Position numbers and translations under genes: made by a program. From a virus, in the IMG/VR virus record IMGVR_UViG_3300013101_000053, positions 1 to 32,411 of that record: a stretch of DNA of 32,411 nt. The stretch is one strand, 5' to 3'. Of the stretch, positions 23,491-31,328 are shown piece by piece. Below the pieces are notes generated by a model. It was given only the letters and a program-made list of their open reading frames with translations, was not told where the DNA came from and did no database searches. Each line of letters starts with the position of its first letter. Positions within the stretch are counted from its first letter, which is position 1.

Positions 23491-24054
23491 TTATTTGGGG
23501 GCAAACTTAAACTTGCACTCAATGCCTAAATACTCAAGAAGTTCTTGGGCAACCTGGTTTATGCCCCCATACTCACCTGGTACAACAGCGTAAGGTAGGT
23601 CGTTGCTACCTAAGATACGTCTTGTAACATTGTCTACTTCTTTAGCCTCTTCAAATGTTTGGTTTCTACCGGCACTGACGTAGGCCTTAGTCCTACGTAT
23701 AATATAATTTACATTATTAAACTCTTTAAAGCAAGCCACCACAGCATCTTTGAACTCGGCGTGGGTGTCACCATAAATCAGAGACAGTAATATAGGTGAA
23801 TCTGTAATTATTACGTCTACTTGGTCTACGAGTCTAAAAAGCCTGTGGTGTTGTTTACCAAAAACATAATACTGATTATCTAAGGTTTTCATCCTGTTTT
23901 CCCAAGTCAAGTCTTTAGCATATTCTGTGACTAATTCAGTACTTACAGCATGTAATTTTAACAAACTAAAAACGCCAGCAGCCGTGGTAGATTTACCTGC
24001 GCCCGGACCGCCATACAGATTTATAACTAGTGCTCCATCTTTCTTTTTCTCCAT
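23491..24054 (-). CDS. P-loop NTPase/kinase of AAA_28 type (187 aa)
   Basis: A Walker A at the N terminus, NLYGGPGAGKSTTAAGV, and a Walker B-like IITDSPILL (after DQVD). TKAYVSAGRNQTFEEAKEVD follows. The layout resembles the AAA_28/NadR-like phage kinases, which phosphorylate small nucleotide-like substrates, possibly an NAD-related one. The substrate is not known from sequence. The start lies within the end of the preceding small ORF (28-base overlap). Confidence 0.6.
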   Translation of the reverse strand: MEKKKDGALVINLYGGPGAGKSTTAAGVFSLLKLHAVSTELVTEYAKDLTWENRMKTLDNQYYVFGKQHHRLFRLVDQVDVIITDSPILLSLIYGDTHAEFKDAVVACFKEFNNVNYIIRRTKAYVSAGRNQTFEEAKEVDNVTRRILGSNDLPYAVVPGEYGGINQVAQELLEYLGIECKFKFAPK

Positions 24055-24179
24055 AATTCTCTTTGCTCCCTTTCCTCACATCTTGCTTTATTTAATTTCT
24101 TTAGACACTCAGCCATCTCCTTCTCCGCTTCCTTATCACGCGTAAAGTCGCTTGTATCTTCTACGTTATCCCAAGGCAT
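24027..24179 (-). CDS. Small charged protein (50 aa), overlapping the kinase
   Basis: ATG at 24177-24179 with GGAGG five bases before it. The peptide starts MPWDNVEDTSDFTRDKEAEK, is nearly all charged helix and ends WRKRKMEH. Its last 28 bases overlap the kinase start in another frame. The strong Shine-Dalgarno and the phage's compact style support it as a real gene, but function is unknown. Confidence 0.5.
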   Translation of the reverse strand: MPWDNVEDTSDFTRDKEAEKEMAECLKKLNKARCEEREQRELWRKRKMEH

Positions 24180-24203
24180 CTCGGCCTCCTTATACGATTG
24201 ATA

Positions 24204-24222
24204 GGGCGCCTAATGGGCGCCC
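24204..24222 (-). terminator. GC-rich hairpin after PIN-PhoH gene
   Basis: Arms GGGCGCC (24204-24210) and GGCGCCC (24216-24222) are perfect complements around a 5-base loop. It lies nine bases beyond the PIN-PhoH stop. No U-tract follows on the minus strand, so it is either a factor-dependent terminator or an mRNA 3' stabiliser. Confidence 0.4.
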
Positions 24223-24230
24223 CTTGTTAC

Positions 24231-25538
24231 TTAAGACAAAGTTTTATCTTGGAGTAAATCAGCTACTTCTAACAACTCACTGCGGTATGAATTCTGTAAC
24301 TCTACCATAGCTATTGACCTGTGCGGTAGCGCCCTCAAGAGCTTCAATAATCCTGATTCTGATGGCTTAACTACATTATAGGTTTGTTTAAGATCTCCTA
24401 AAAGTATTAACTTACCAGTTTCGCTGGGTCTAGATAAAATCATGCTCATGTAGTTTACATCTATTAGCTGTACCTCGTCAACAATCATTATGTCGTCGTT
24501 CAAAAGTGACATACCCTGGATCTTGTTGATGGGCAGCAATTCAAACTTTTGTTTAAATATTTCGTCTCTTACATAGTCATAGGCTACACCACTAGCTTGC
24601 TGGTCTCTGGTGGTGCCATACAAGAAATAAAGTGCTGACAAAAAGCCGCCGCACCACTCTACCATCTTGTCGAATTTGTCGCCGGGCTCAAATCCTAGAT
24701 TGTATTTGGCACTGATACCGGTAGAGGGTCTAGTTATAAATGCTTTCTTTTGGCTCTCAGCGAGCGTATATGCGGTTCCAATCAGAGTCTTACCAGAACC
24801 CCATCTACCCGTAATTAAAGTGTGTGGTGCCTCTCTAAGGGCGTATATAGCACACACTTGGAAATGGTCCCTTGCCTTAAGTAGGGCACCACCTGTGTCT
24901 ATGACCCTGTACTTCTTTTCGTTGTTAATCAAGTTTAGTGTATGTTTAAATGGATTGTTAGCATAGATAGACGGTTCTTTAGCGCCATGATTAATAAACA
25001 CAAAGAACCAAGCGTCTCTAATTAGTTTCTGGCCACTAATTTCAGAGAAACAATCCACTATTTTATCATAGTCATCCTCAGCGTATGTTTTGGCAAAAGC
25101 AAATGTGTCTTCTCCCATACATGCGTAAAGGTCGTCCATCTCAATAAAGGCGTATGGTTTAAATAGGTTGTTCAGTACTACATCGTAAAGCTGACAGTCG
25201 GCCCCCTTAGCTTCAGCAATGATGGACATGGAAATATCTTTGGTGGCTATCTGAGCACCAGTCTCAAGTGCCGTTTGAATTATCCTAAGGTCGGCCTTAG
25301 TTATTTCGTTGTCATCAACTGTAAATTTTATTTTGTCTGGAAATTGTTGTTTAAAAGCTAAGATGGCGCGTATGGCTTCTCTCGCGCTAAATGAGGTGTC
25401 GGGTTTGAATTTGTGGTTGTCCAACTCCAACAACACGGTGACTGGTATTACTATCTTTTCGTAAAGCTTAGATAGTTTAAAAATGATGTTTGAATCGTCA
25501 AGAAATAGATTGGTGTCGATTATTACAGAGTTGCTCAT
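24231..25538 (-). CDS. PIN-PhoH fusion protein (RNase plus ATPase)
   Basis: Residues 1-130 are a PIN nuclease domain: VIIDTN (Asp8), LLELD (Glu38/Asp40) and ATKD (Asp101). Residues 230-435 are a PhoH-type ATPase with Walker A GRWGSGKT (244-251), Walker B IMIVDEVQ (350-357) and LLGDLKQT (379-386). PIN-PhoH proteins in bacteria act as ATP-dependent ribonucleases or helicases and PhoH genes are common in phages; the fused form is less often noted there. AAGGAG with good spacing precedes the ATG. It may degrade host or phage mRNA. Confidence 0.85.
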   Translation of the reverse strand: MSNSVIIDTNLFLDDSNIIFKLSKLYEKIVIPVTVLLELDNHKFKPDTSFSAREAIRAILAFKQQFPDKIKFTVDDNEITKADLRIIQTALETGAQIATKDISMSIIAEAKGADCQLYDVVLNNLFKPYAFIEMDDLYACMGEDTFAFAKTYAEDDYDKIVDCFSEISGQKLIRDAWFFVFINHGAKEPSIYANNPFKHTLNLINNEKKYRVIDTGGALLKARDHFQVCAIYALREAPHTLITGRWGSGKTLIGTAYTLAESQKKAFITRPSTGISAKYNLGFEPGDKFDKMVEWCGGFLSALYFLYGTTRDQQASGVAYDYVRDEIFKQKFELLPINKIQGMSLLNDDIMIVDEVQLIDVNYMSMILSRPSETGKLILLGDLKQTYNVVKPSESGLLKLLRALPHRSIAMVELQNSYRSELLEVADLLQDKTLS

Positions 25539-25587
25539 TGCTATCTCCTTAAATTTTTAAAGTTTTTATGATTAGTTAAGAGTCACC

Positions 25588-25983
25588 TTACAAGAACAAT
25601 CTAAGCATACCCCCTCTCTGTAGTATCTTTTGAACGGACCTATCGTCGAACAAAGGCCCTTTTACACGACGTCCTGTCAGAAGAATTATGTTCCCCCATT
25701 TGTCGTAGTTAGTGTTTCGGTCAAACCCTTCTGGCAGGATTACGTGTTCAATGCGTGCACGTGCACGCAAAACATCACACGACAACATAGTCATCTCAGC
25801 CTCTAGGTGGCAGTTATGGCATAGTGCTGCGCCGTTATTTAAATAATATCCACCGTTATGGAATAGTCGTCGTTCAATGATATGATGTGCGTCGGCCGCA
25901 ATATCTTCACAGCCGACGCATGTGTTATGGTCGCGTTCGAAAACGGATTCTCTGAATTGAGTTCTGGTGAGTAAAGCTTGCAT
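25588..25983 (-). CDS. HNH-family endonuclease (131 aa)
   Basis: FERDHNTCVGCEDIAADAHH and IIERRLFHNGGYYLNNGAAL, then CHNCHLEAE, form the zinc-finger and beta-beta-alpha core of an HNH nuclease: CVGC, HH, N and CHNCH. The C terminus is a separate basic, beta-prone segment (NIILLTGRRVKGP). A stop/start overlap of TAATG at 25981-25985 and lack of a Shine-Dalgarno imply coupling with the upstream hydrolase; ATG at 25989 is the alternative. It could be a homing-type nuclease, or a packaging or DNA-degradation nuclease. Confidence 0.7.
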   Translation of the reverse strand: MQALLTRTQFRESVFERDHNTCVGCEDIAADAHHIIERRLFHNGGYYLNNGAALCHNCHLEAEMTMLSCDVLRARARIEHVILPEGFDRNTNYDKWGNIILLTGRRVKGPLFDDRSVQKILQRGGMLRLFL

Positions 25984-26537
25984 TACCATTTATTTTTGGT
26001 GTCGTAAGCGTGTTTGATATGATCTAGAATGATTTCTATTGTAGCCATAAGATGCAGTTGAATATCATCTGCTTCATGTGGTCTTTCCAAGTTCCTAAAA
26101 ACATAAGTGGTTTCTTTCCAGTACCATTTAATAAAACTAAGAGAAGTTTCTTTTCTAATCGTATCCAGAATGTTGTGTAGCCTATCACACAATTTGATGG
26201 TGAAGGCTTTCGGCGACATTCCGTTAAACTCCGACGCCATATACTCCTTCTTGGTTAATCCTTGTGCTTTGTAGTCTTTCGAGCTAGTTAACTCCCCGAC
26301 TAGTTCAGCTACAGTAGTACCAAATAAAACTTCGAGTTCATCTATCGTTGTATCTGTGTCCTCTACTGTATCGTGTAGATACGCAGCAGCTATCATCTTA
26401 GCATCTGATACGTACCTCGTTAATATTTTGGCCACCCCTTCAGGGTGTGTTATGTAGGGGTTACCAGTAAATTTTCTCTCTTGTCCAGTGTGGGCTTTTT
26501 TTGCAAATAAAAATGCTTGTTGTAATAAATCTTGCAT
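25983..26537 (-). CDS. RelA/SpoT-like HD hydrolase (MESH1/SAH type)
   Basis: The hydrolase pattern of ppGpp hydrolases is clear: Arg21 (QERKFTGNPYITHPEGVAK), His31, HDTVEDTD (His55, Asp56, Glu59, Asp60), KEYM, and KLCDRLHNI (Asp118, Arg119). Only a hydrolase domain is present; no synthetase. Such small alarmone hydrolases degrade (p)ppGpp, and one encoded by a phage could blunt the stringent response and related defences. The substrate is inferred. Its own strong promoter lies just upstream. ATG at 26535-26537 has GGAG five bases away. Confidence 0.75.
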   Translation of the reverse strand: MQDLLQQAFLFAKKAHTGQERKFTGNPYITHPEGVAKILTRYVSDAKMIAAAYLHDTVEDTDTTIDELEVLFGTTVAELVGELTSSKDYKAQGLTKKEYMASEFNGMSPKAFTIKLCDRLHNILDTIRKETSLSFIKWYWKETTYVFRNLERPHEADDIQLHLMATIEIILDHIKHAYDTKNKW

Positions 26538-26543
26538 GTGTCT

Positions 26544-26588
26544 CCTATACTATATGAAAGTTAGTTTATTGTTAATATATAGTATAGG
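26544..26588. promoter_or_regulatory. 12-bp inverted repeat around HD-gene start site
   Basis: CCTATACTATAT (26544-26555) and ATATAGTATAGG (26577-26588) are perfect reverse complements 21 bases apart, with further GTGTC/GACAC arms outside (two-base offset). One arm contains the -10, the other holds the Shine-Dalgarno. This is suited to a repressor binding both sides of the start site. Confidence 0.45.
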
Positions 26589-26609
26589 ACACGTTTTGTT
26601 GTTTGTCAA
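26581..26609 (-). promoter_or_regulatory. Near-consensus sigma70 promoter for HD hydrolase
   Basis: On the minus strand: TTGACA (26604-26609), 17-base spacer, TATACT (26581-26586). It overlaps the stop of the 154-residue gene and drives the HD hydrolase, HNH, PIN-PhoH and perhaps the kinase. An inverted repeat covers the -10. Confidence 0.78.
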
Positions 26610-27070
26610 CATTTATTTTTAGGTTTCTTAAACTTTAAATAATTTTCTGGCATGAAGTCGCTAATGGTCTCTTCAATATCATCCGGTATTTCTAGCTCGT
26701 CCTTGACTCTAATTATACCCTCTGCGATAAGGGAAAGGAATTGCTCCATAGCCTTTCTCAACATCATGACTTCTTTGTTTGATACCATCATACGCGCAGC
26801 CATACCAGTTATACTATCACCGGTATTCTTTGCTATACCTACTATTTCATTGTGGTAGTCTTGGTATCTATCAATTGTTTCCGTTCTCTCTATCGTTCTT
26901 AAAGCTTCCCACTCTTCTCGTTCCTTTTGGTGTTCGGCCAAAACCTTTTTGTGATCTTTTTCTTTTTTTAAAATATACAGCCCCTCAAAAATAGCTACTG
27001 CCCAAGGACCGTAAGTAACACAAAATTCGCCGAGTTGGTTCAGCCAACTTACGTCAATAGGTCCAGACAT
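26606..27070 (-). CDS. Membrane-prone coiled-coil protein next to metacaspase (154 aa)
   Basis: Residues about 14-33 (FCVTYGPWAVAIFEGLYIL) form a single hydrophobic segment. Then comes a long charged coiled coil (KEKDHKKVLAEHQKEREEWE; TIERTETIDRYQDYH) and a helical end. The layout is a one-pass membrane anchor with a cytoplasmic or periplasmic rod. No known family is recognised. It begins 10 bases after the metacaspase gene, with AGGAGG before its ATG. A partner or substrate of the metacaspase is a reasonable idea, unsupported beyond adjacency. Confidence 0.55.
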   Translation of the reverse strand: MSGPIDVSWLNQLGEFCVTYGPWAVAIFEGLYILKKEKDHKKVLAEHQKEREEWEALRTIERTETIDRYQDYHNEIVGIAKNTGDSITGMAARMMVSNKEVMMLRKAMEQFLSLIAEGIIRVKDELEIPDDIEETISDFMPENYLKFKKPKNKC

Positions 27071-27080
27071 TTTATGCCTC

Positions 27081-28070
27081 CTATGTTAGAAACTTATGAT
27101 TAAAGAATTCTTCCTTCGCCTCTAGTTGAGGAACTTGTGTAAAACGTTTGTTTTTGAGCTTTAGATTTACGCCGTTTATTAAAGTCTTATAATCTACATC
27201 AAAATTATGTGAAGCTAATACTTCTACAAGGTAATAAGACAATGCCCCATGATATCTACCATTTATCCAAGCATCGGCACTTGTTTGATTTTCCATGCAT
27301 CCTGAAATAAGGATAGCATCGCCCTGTTTCTGTGCTGACACGGCAAACCCCCTTTTCTGCGTCTGAACACTTTTACCTTCTGGTACTACGAAGTTAAGGT
27401 TATCATCTAAACCAACTCTTGGGTTAGTTAGAATGTTGCTTGGCGGGGGCGGAAGAAATCTATTTCTGAAATCATCCTTATCCTTACCACCTAACTTTTT
27501 CAAAGAATTTCTTAGCCCTGTTCCAGAGTGGCAACAGTCTAATATTACTAAAATCTTTACCCCTTTCGGAAGAAGTTTAAAGAAGGCACCTAATTCATGG
27601 TCTCTTAGTGGGTCATTCCAATCCAAATCAACGGGGCATAGAATCTCGTCCCTACCATCCGCTTCATCCGAGTTAGTCCAGTCATTAGACATTACTTGTG
27701 AACCATGCCCGCTGTAATGAAAGAACACAGTATCACCGGCCTTTACACCCGTGACTAGTTTCTTAAGGCTGACCAACAGATTGGCTTTTGTACAATCACT
27801 ATCAGTAAGTAGGTCTATATTTTTAGTGTTAAATCCAAACTTCTCTGACAAAACCTTATACATCAGAAGACAGTCGTTGACACACCCACGTAATGGTGCG
27901 TCAGGGTAATTATTAATTCCAGCTATAAGAGCTTTCTTCATACTGGTTCCCCCTTCTTGTATAACAGATTCAGGAAGGCTGTCTACTTCAAATGAGCCTT
28001 CGAATTGTAAATCTAACGGTTCTTTAATTCCGAATAAACTTTTTATCCAAGCCCAAAGCCTTTTTAACAT
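27081..28070 (-). CDS. Metacaspase-like cysteine protease (peptidase C14)
   Basis: Caspase-fold p20: MKKALIAGINNYPDAPLRGC, FFHYSGHGSQ with catalytic His122, EADGRDEILCPVD, and VILDCCHSG with catalytic Cys180. A p10-like part follows with ISGCMENQTSADA and GRYHGALSYYL, both typical of prokaryotic metacaspases, so the whole fold is present. Metacaspases cut after Arg/Lys. Before the domain is a 43-residue amphipathic, Trp-rich end (MLKRLWAWIKSLFGIKE). Two possible starts exist: ATG 28070 and internal ATG 27941 (Met44), each preceded by GGGGGAA. Phage-encoded forms are rare. Confidence 0.85.
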   Translation of the reverse strand: MLKRLWAWIKSLFGIKEPLDLQFEGSFEVDSLPESVIQEGGTSMKKALIAGINNYPDAPLRGCVNDCLLMYKVLSEKFGFNTKNIDLLTDSDCTKANLLVSLKKLVTGVKAGDTVFFHYSGHGSQVMSNDWTNSDEADGRDEILCPVDLDWNDPLRDHELGAFFKLLPKGVKILVILDCCHSGTGLRNSLKKLGGKDKDDFRNRFLPPPPSNILTNPRVGLDDNLNFVVPEGKSVQTQKRGFAVSAQKQGDAILISGCMENQTSADAWINGRYHGALSYYLVEVLASHNFDVDYKTLINGVNLKLKNKRFTQVPQLEAKEEFFNHKFLT

Positions 28071-28088
28071 GATTTTCCCCCTTGTTGT

Positions 28089-29315
28089 TTAACCAGCACA
28101 GCCCTTAAGGTAATAATAGTAAGTGTCGTCAGTAATACCAGTAAATGCTGCGGTTGGCCCTGACACTGTATTTAAATCGGCATCTAATATGTAATAATTT
28201 TGGCCATGCTCTGACCCGCCCGCAACCTGCATTAAAAATGTACCGTCTGGTAACGCCATAAATGAAACGGGCTTGCTACTAGATAAAATTAATTTATCTT
28301 CTATTAATTTACTTCCTGTATCATTCAATACACTACCATAAGTGTTACCATCACTTGCTTCAAATACTAAGGCTATTTTATCTGTAGACAGTTTAGCCGA
28401 ATAAACATAATCAACCATAGATTCACTAGAATAATCATTATAAGTACTAACATCAGATAAATCAGTAGGAGAATAAAAATGAGCATATTTATTATCCATC
28501 TCAAAAATTACAATAGACCCGCTTGCAAATTGAATTGCTGAACTAAAATCATAATCCGATCCATCTAGCCACGTTGTTGCTTGACGGTTAGTACCATTGG
28601 AATTCCATATGCTACCATATATTGTACTTTCATCATCATCCATCCAATGACAGAAAAAACCACCATCTGCTAAGGCCGTAACGTCAAACCCCTCATCTTC
28701 GTAAGCTGTGTTAGCGTCTGTGTCTGCGTTAGTCACTCCTTGTACTAACCCCCCATCGGAATCTAAAATAACAAAATATATATATTCGTCGTCGTAATCT
28801 CCCCACAGTACCACAATGTTACCATTAGTTAAAACACAAACATCCGCGTATGTGTATAACAAATGGTTTGCCACGGTGTATGACCAGTCTTCAGTCGTAG
28901 TTCCCGCTAAGAAACATTTAACCACTACTTCTTCAGTAGAAGTATTACGACCCACTACCACTACTCTTTTGTCTGGTAATATAGCTGAACGGTAGGCGTA
29001 ACTAAAGTTTGCTCCTAAATCTGACTGTGACCCACCCGCCTCCAAAACCACCCCGAAGTTGGTAGCGTCACCATCGTCGTACAGCAAGAATGTATAAGAA
29101 CTCATCAGGATCTCCATTGCGTCTACACGACCATAGCCTATCACTTCCCCCTCAGACGTTCTACCAAACACTGTTTTTATACCACTACTTAAAGTGGTTA
29201 TAGCATAATCCCCTGAACCAGATATAACAGAATTATATTCTATAGACCAATCTGATTCATCTAATACAAATACTCTTGTAGTTTCACTTTTAGTTCCTGA
29301 TATTTTATAAGTCAT
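28089..29315 (-). CDS. Tail/appendage-like protein A (408 aa)
   Basis: A beta-rich protein. The first 68 residues (MTYKISGTKSETTRVFV... to GYGRVDA) are near-identical to the next gene's N terminus, including ISGSGDYAITTLSSGIK. Residues 75-400 look like a repeated-blade fold: five or more segments contain D[GST]G, VLILP-type strands and NGNIVVLWG-style turns, so a beta-propeller is plausible. It is unrelated to the enzymes nearby. Likely an adhesin or tail fibre. The start has AGGAG upstream. Confidence 0.55.
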   Translation of the reverse strand: MTYKISGTKSETTRVFVLDESDWSIEYNSVISGSGDYAITTLSSGIKTVFGRTSEGEVIGYGRVDAMEILMSSYTFLLYDDGDATNFGVVLEAGGSQSDLGANFSYAYRSAILPDKRVVVVGRNTSTEEVVVKCFLAGTTTEDWSYTVANHLLYTYADVCVLTNGNIVVLWGDYDDEYIYFVILDSDGGLVQGVTNADTDANTAYEDEGFDVTALADGGFFCHWMDDDESTIYGSIWNSNGTNRQATTWLDGSDYDFSSAIQFASGSIVIFEMDNKYAHFYSPTDLSDVSTYNDYSSESMVDYVYSAKLSTDKIALVFEASDGNTYGSVLNDTGSKLIEDKLILSSSKPVSFMALPDGTFLMQVAGGSEHGQNYYILDADLNTVSGPTAAFTGITDDTYYYYLKGCAG

Positions 29316-29401
29316 TTATTATTCTCCTATTTAAGAAACTTGTTATCAAACAATTTTTCTTTTCTGCTCACGTTTTTACCCACATAAGCTCTTCTTACGT
29401 A

Positions 29402-30436
29402 TTATCTGCCACCACTAGAATATTCAAACACATAAGACAATCTAATTTTAGTTGGACGATAATCTTCTTGCCATGTGGCGCCGGATGCTGTATTTAATCT
29501 ACCAGAATCGTCAGCTGTGTCCATTTCCCATCGGTTGTTATTCCACGTTACATAGCCACCCGCGTCTTCCCAATGAGTATTGTCAAATTTGGCTTCCCAA
29601 GTGCCACCATTATAGAATTCTATATTGGTTACGTGCATTTTTCTACTAGAAAGTGCCGCCGTTGGTAAGAACCATCTTAAGTTGTAGAAATCGTTATCTC
29701 CAGGAGGATAGGTTAAAGTAAATTCTTGTCCTGTTTTAACGGTATCGTCTTCTACTAAGAAAAGTATTTCAGCACTAACACCACGAAGATTGGCAGATGC
29801 CCCGGCTCTGAAGTCCGTAACAGTGTCTTGATAAAATTCTATACCTGTAATTGCCCATCCCTCAGCAGCACCATCTGAATACAAGTAGAAATAAGCAATG
29901 TCCCCCACATCGTATTGCCAGTACGATCCAAGTAAAATCTCTTGTTGGTCTACAAGAAGCCCAGCATAAAAAGTATTATTTCCATTTGTATATTTAAGTC
30001 CTATTTGTAAATCTTCTGGATCATTTTCTATAGTAAACCTCATCTTTGAAGGCTCAAAGCCCTCAACCCAAGTGGTACCAGATTTTGGGTTTAAATCAAC
30101 CTCTTCTGGGTAGGCGGCCGCCGGAATCCATTTTTCATTCACAGCATCCCATTCTCCGTAGTCAGGGTCGTCGGGGTTCCAAAAGTTGTTGTCGTAGTAA
30201 CCATCCCACCACTCATCATCTTCTATTATACACTTTAAGGCGTCCACGAAGCCGTAACCCATTACTTCTCCTTCATTAGTTCTGACTATCACACACTTAA
30301 CCCCACTACTAAGTGTGGTCAAAGCGTAGTTACCGGCTCCTGAAATCACCGTGTTACTTTCAATCGACCAATCGGATTCTTTAAAAATTATCACCCTTCC
30401 GGTTTCTGATTTTGTTCCTGATATTTTATAAGTCAT
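29402..30436 (-). CDS. Tail/appendage-like protein B (344 aa)
   Basis: Shares the first 68 residues with protein A (MTYKISGTKSETGRVIIFKE), then diverges. Two internal copies of a motif of about 50 residues occur: W....W...LNPKSGTTWVEGF at about 85-136 and W....W...LNTASGATWQEDY at about 285-338, so it is a duplicated domain. ITGIEFYQD and VTNIEFYNGG also echo. Beta-rich and Trp-rich, as in carbohydrate-binding tail modules. GGGGG seven bases before the ATG. It overlaps the upstream QueC-like end by 11 bases. Confidence 0.55.
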   Translation of the reverse strand: MTYKISGTKSETGRVIIFKESDWSIESNTVISGAGNYALTTLSSGVKCVIVRTNEGEVMGYGFVDALKCIIEDDEWWDGYYDNNFWNPDDPDYGEWDAVNEKWIPAAAYPEEVDLNPKSGTTWVEGFEPSKMRFTIENDPEDLQIGLKYTNGNNTFYAGLLVDQQEILLGSYWQYDVGDIAYFYLYSDGAAEGWAITGIEFYQDTVTDFRAGASANLRGVSAEILFLVEDDTVKTGQEFTLTYPPGDNDFYNLRWFLPTAALSSRKMHVTNIEFYNGGTWEAKFDNTHWEDAGGYVTWNNNRWEMDTADDSGRLNTASGATWQEDYRPTKIRLSYVFEYSSGGR

Positions 30437-31079
30437 CTTTAACCCCCTGTTTAAAATGCACGATATTTGCAGCCGCTACTCTTTCTTTACACGAGAAACA
30501 TCTACCACATGGTTCTCCTCTTATAGGTCTTCTACAAGACCATGTTAGGTCTACTAATTCCTTTGGACATTCTCGTAATATATCTGTTTTATAGTATCGC
30601 ATGTCTACTAAAGGCATCCAAAGTTTAGGATTCAGACGCGAACGTTTATTTGTGTTGTCGATAGAATTTCTACAAACTTCCCACATGTTGTTGGTACAAT
30701 TACGTTTCATACGATCTTGCACAACGGGTTTTTCCATACTATCCGCCGTCCATCCCAGTGCTACTGTCACTTTTCCCCGCAAGTTAGGCGCTACTTTAGA
30801 TGCCACCATCACTTGCATGTCACTATCCCAACCCACATGTTTTGGAAAACCTCTGAAATCGAACACAGATTCTGTGTGTCTAAAAGCTCTACAGTGTTCT
30901 CTACAATAAGCCACGACTGCCTCGGTAGCGACGTCCTCTTGTACCCAACGCGGCTCTGAATCATACCTGTGTGAAATATGGTGTGTTACTATATCGTAAT
31001 CCGTGTTTGTTAGTAGGTGGTACAAAATAAATGAACTATCTAACCCACCTGACAACATTAATAAAACTGTTTTTGTCAC
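30426..31079 (-). CDS. QueC-like PP-loop ATPase (7-deazaguanine synthesis type)
   Basis: LMLSGGLDSS (PP-loop 10-15 SGGLDS) at the start and WSCRRPIRGEPCGRCFSCKER with Cys182, 191, 194 and 197 (zinc site) at the end are the two ends of QueC, which makes preQ0. Central ALGWTADSMEK is consistent. The length, 217 residues, fits. In phages, preQ0-type bases can replace guanine in DNA and resist restriction enzymes. No partner (FolE, QueD, QueE, DpdA) is in the window. The start is GTG at 31077-31079 with AAGGAT six bases away. Confidence 0.7.
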   Translation of the reverse strand: MTKTVLLMLSGGLDSSFILYHLLTNTDYDIVTHHISHRYDSEPRWVQEDVATEAVVAYCREHCRAFRHTESVFDFRGFPKHVGWDSDMQVMVASKVAPNLRGKVTVALGWTADSMEKPVVQDRMKRNCTNNMWEVCRNSIDNTNKRSRLNPKLWMPLVDMRYYKTDILRECPKELVDLTWSCRRPIRGEPCGRCFSCKERVAAANIVHFKQGVKDDL

Positions 31080-31101
31080 TTGAATATCCTTTGTTGTATG
31101 A

Positions 31102-31326
31102 TTATCTAATCTTTTTTAGCACGTGTTCGAGACGTGAGCCGTGATCGTCGTGATCATCGAGATTACACTCGTAACGTAATTCTTCGTAGAATGTCATAAA
31201 TGTTTTCCACGTGATCACGTGTTTATCATCTGTTTTCAATTCTCTGATCACGACATCCTTTTTGTTCCATCGTATAATGTCAATCACCATTCTGTGGTCA
31301 CTGCCCAACTTTAATATGTAAAGCAT
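31102..31326 (-). CDS. Hypothetical protein (74 aa)
   Basis: Small, beta-then-helix, with a His/Asp-rich segment LDDHDDHGSRLEHVLKK near the end, which might bind metal. No family is recognised. AAAGGAG seven bases from the ATG supports the start. It stands between the Myb/SANT-like gene and the QueC-like gene with close spacing on both sides. Confidence 0.5.
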   Translation of the reverse strand: MLYILKLGSDHRMVIDIIRWNKKDVVIRELKTDDKHVITWKTFMTFYEELRYECNLDDHDDHGSRLEHVLKKIR

Positions 31327-31328
31327 GA

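Noticed and set aside
25588-25983. HNH gene as part of an intron or mobile element
   Set aside because: No interrupted host gene or intron boundary is visible; it fits the operon by overlapping its neighbour.
26538-26592. RNA thermometer that hides the HD gene's ribosome site
   Set aside because: The -10 box lies inside the 5' arm, so that arm would not be transcribed; a DNA operator is more likely.
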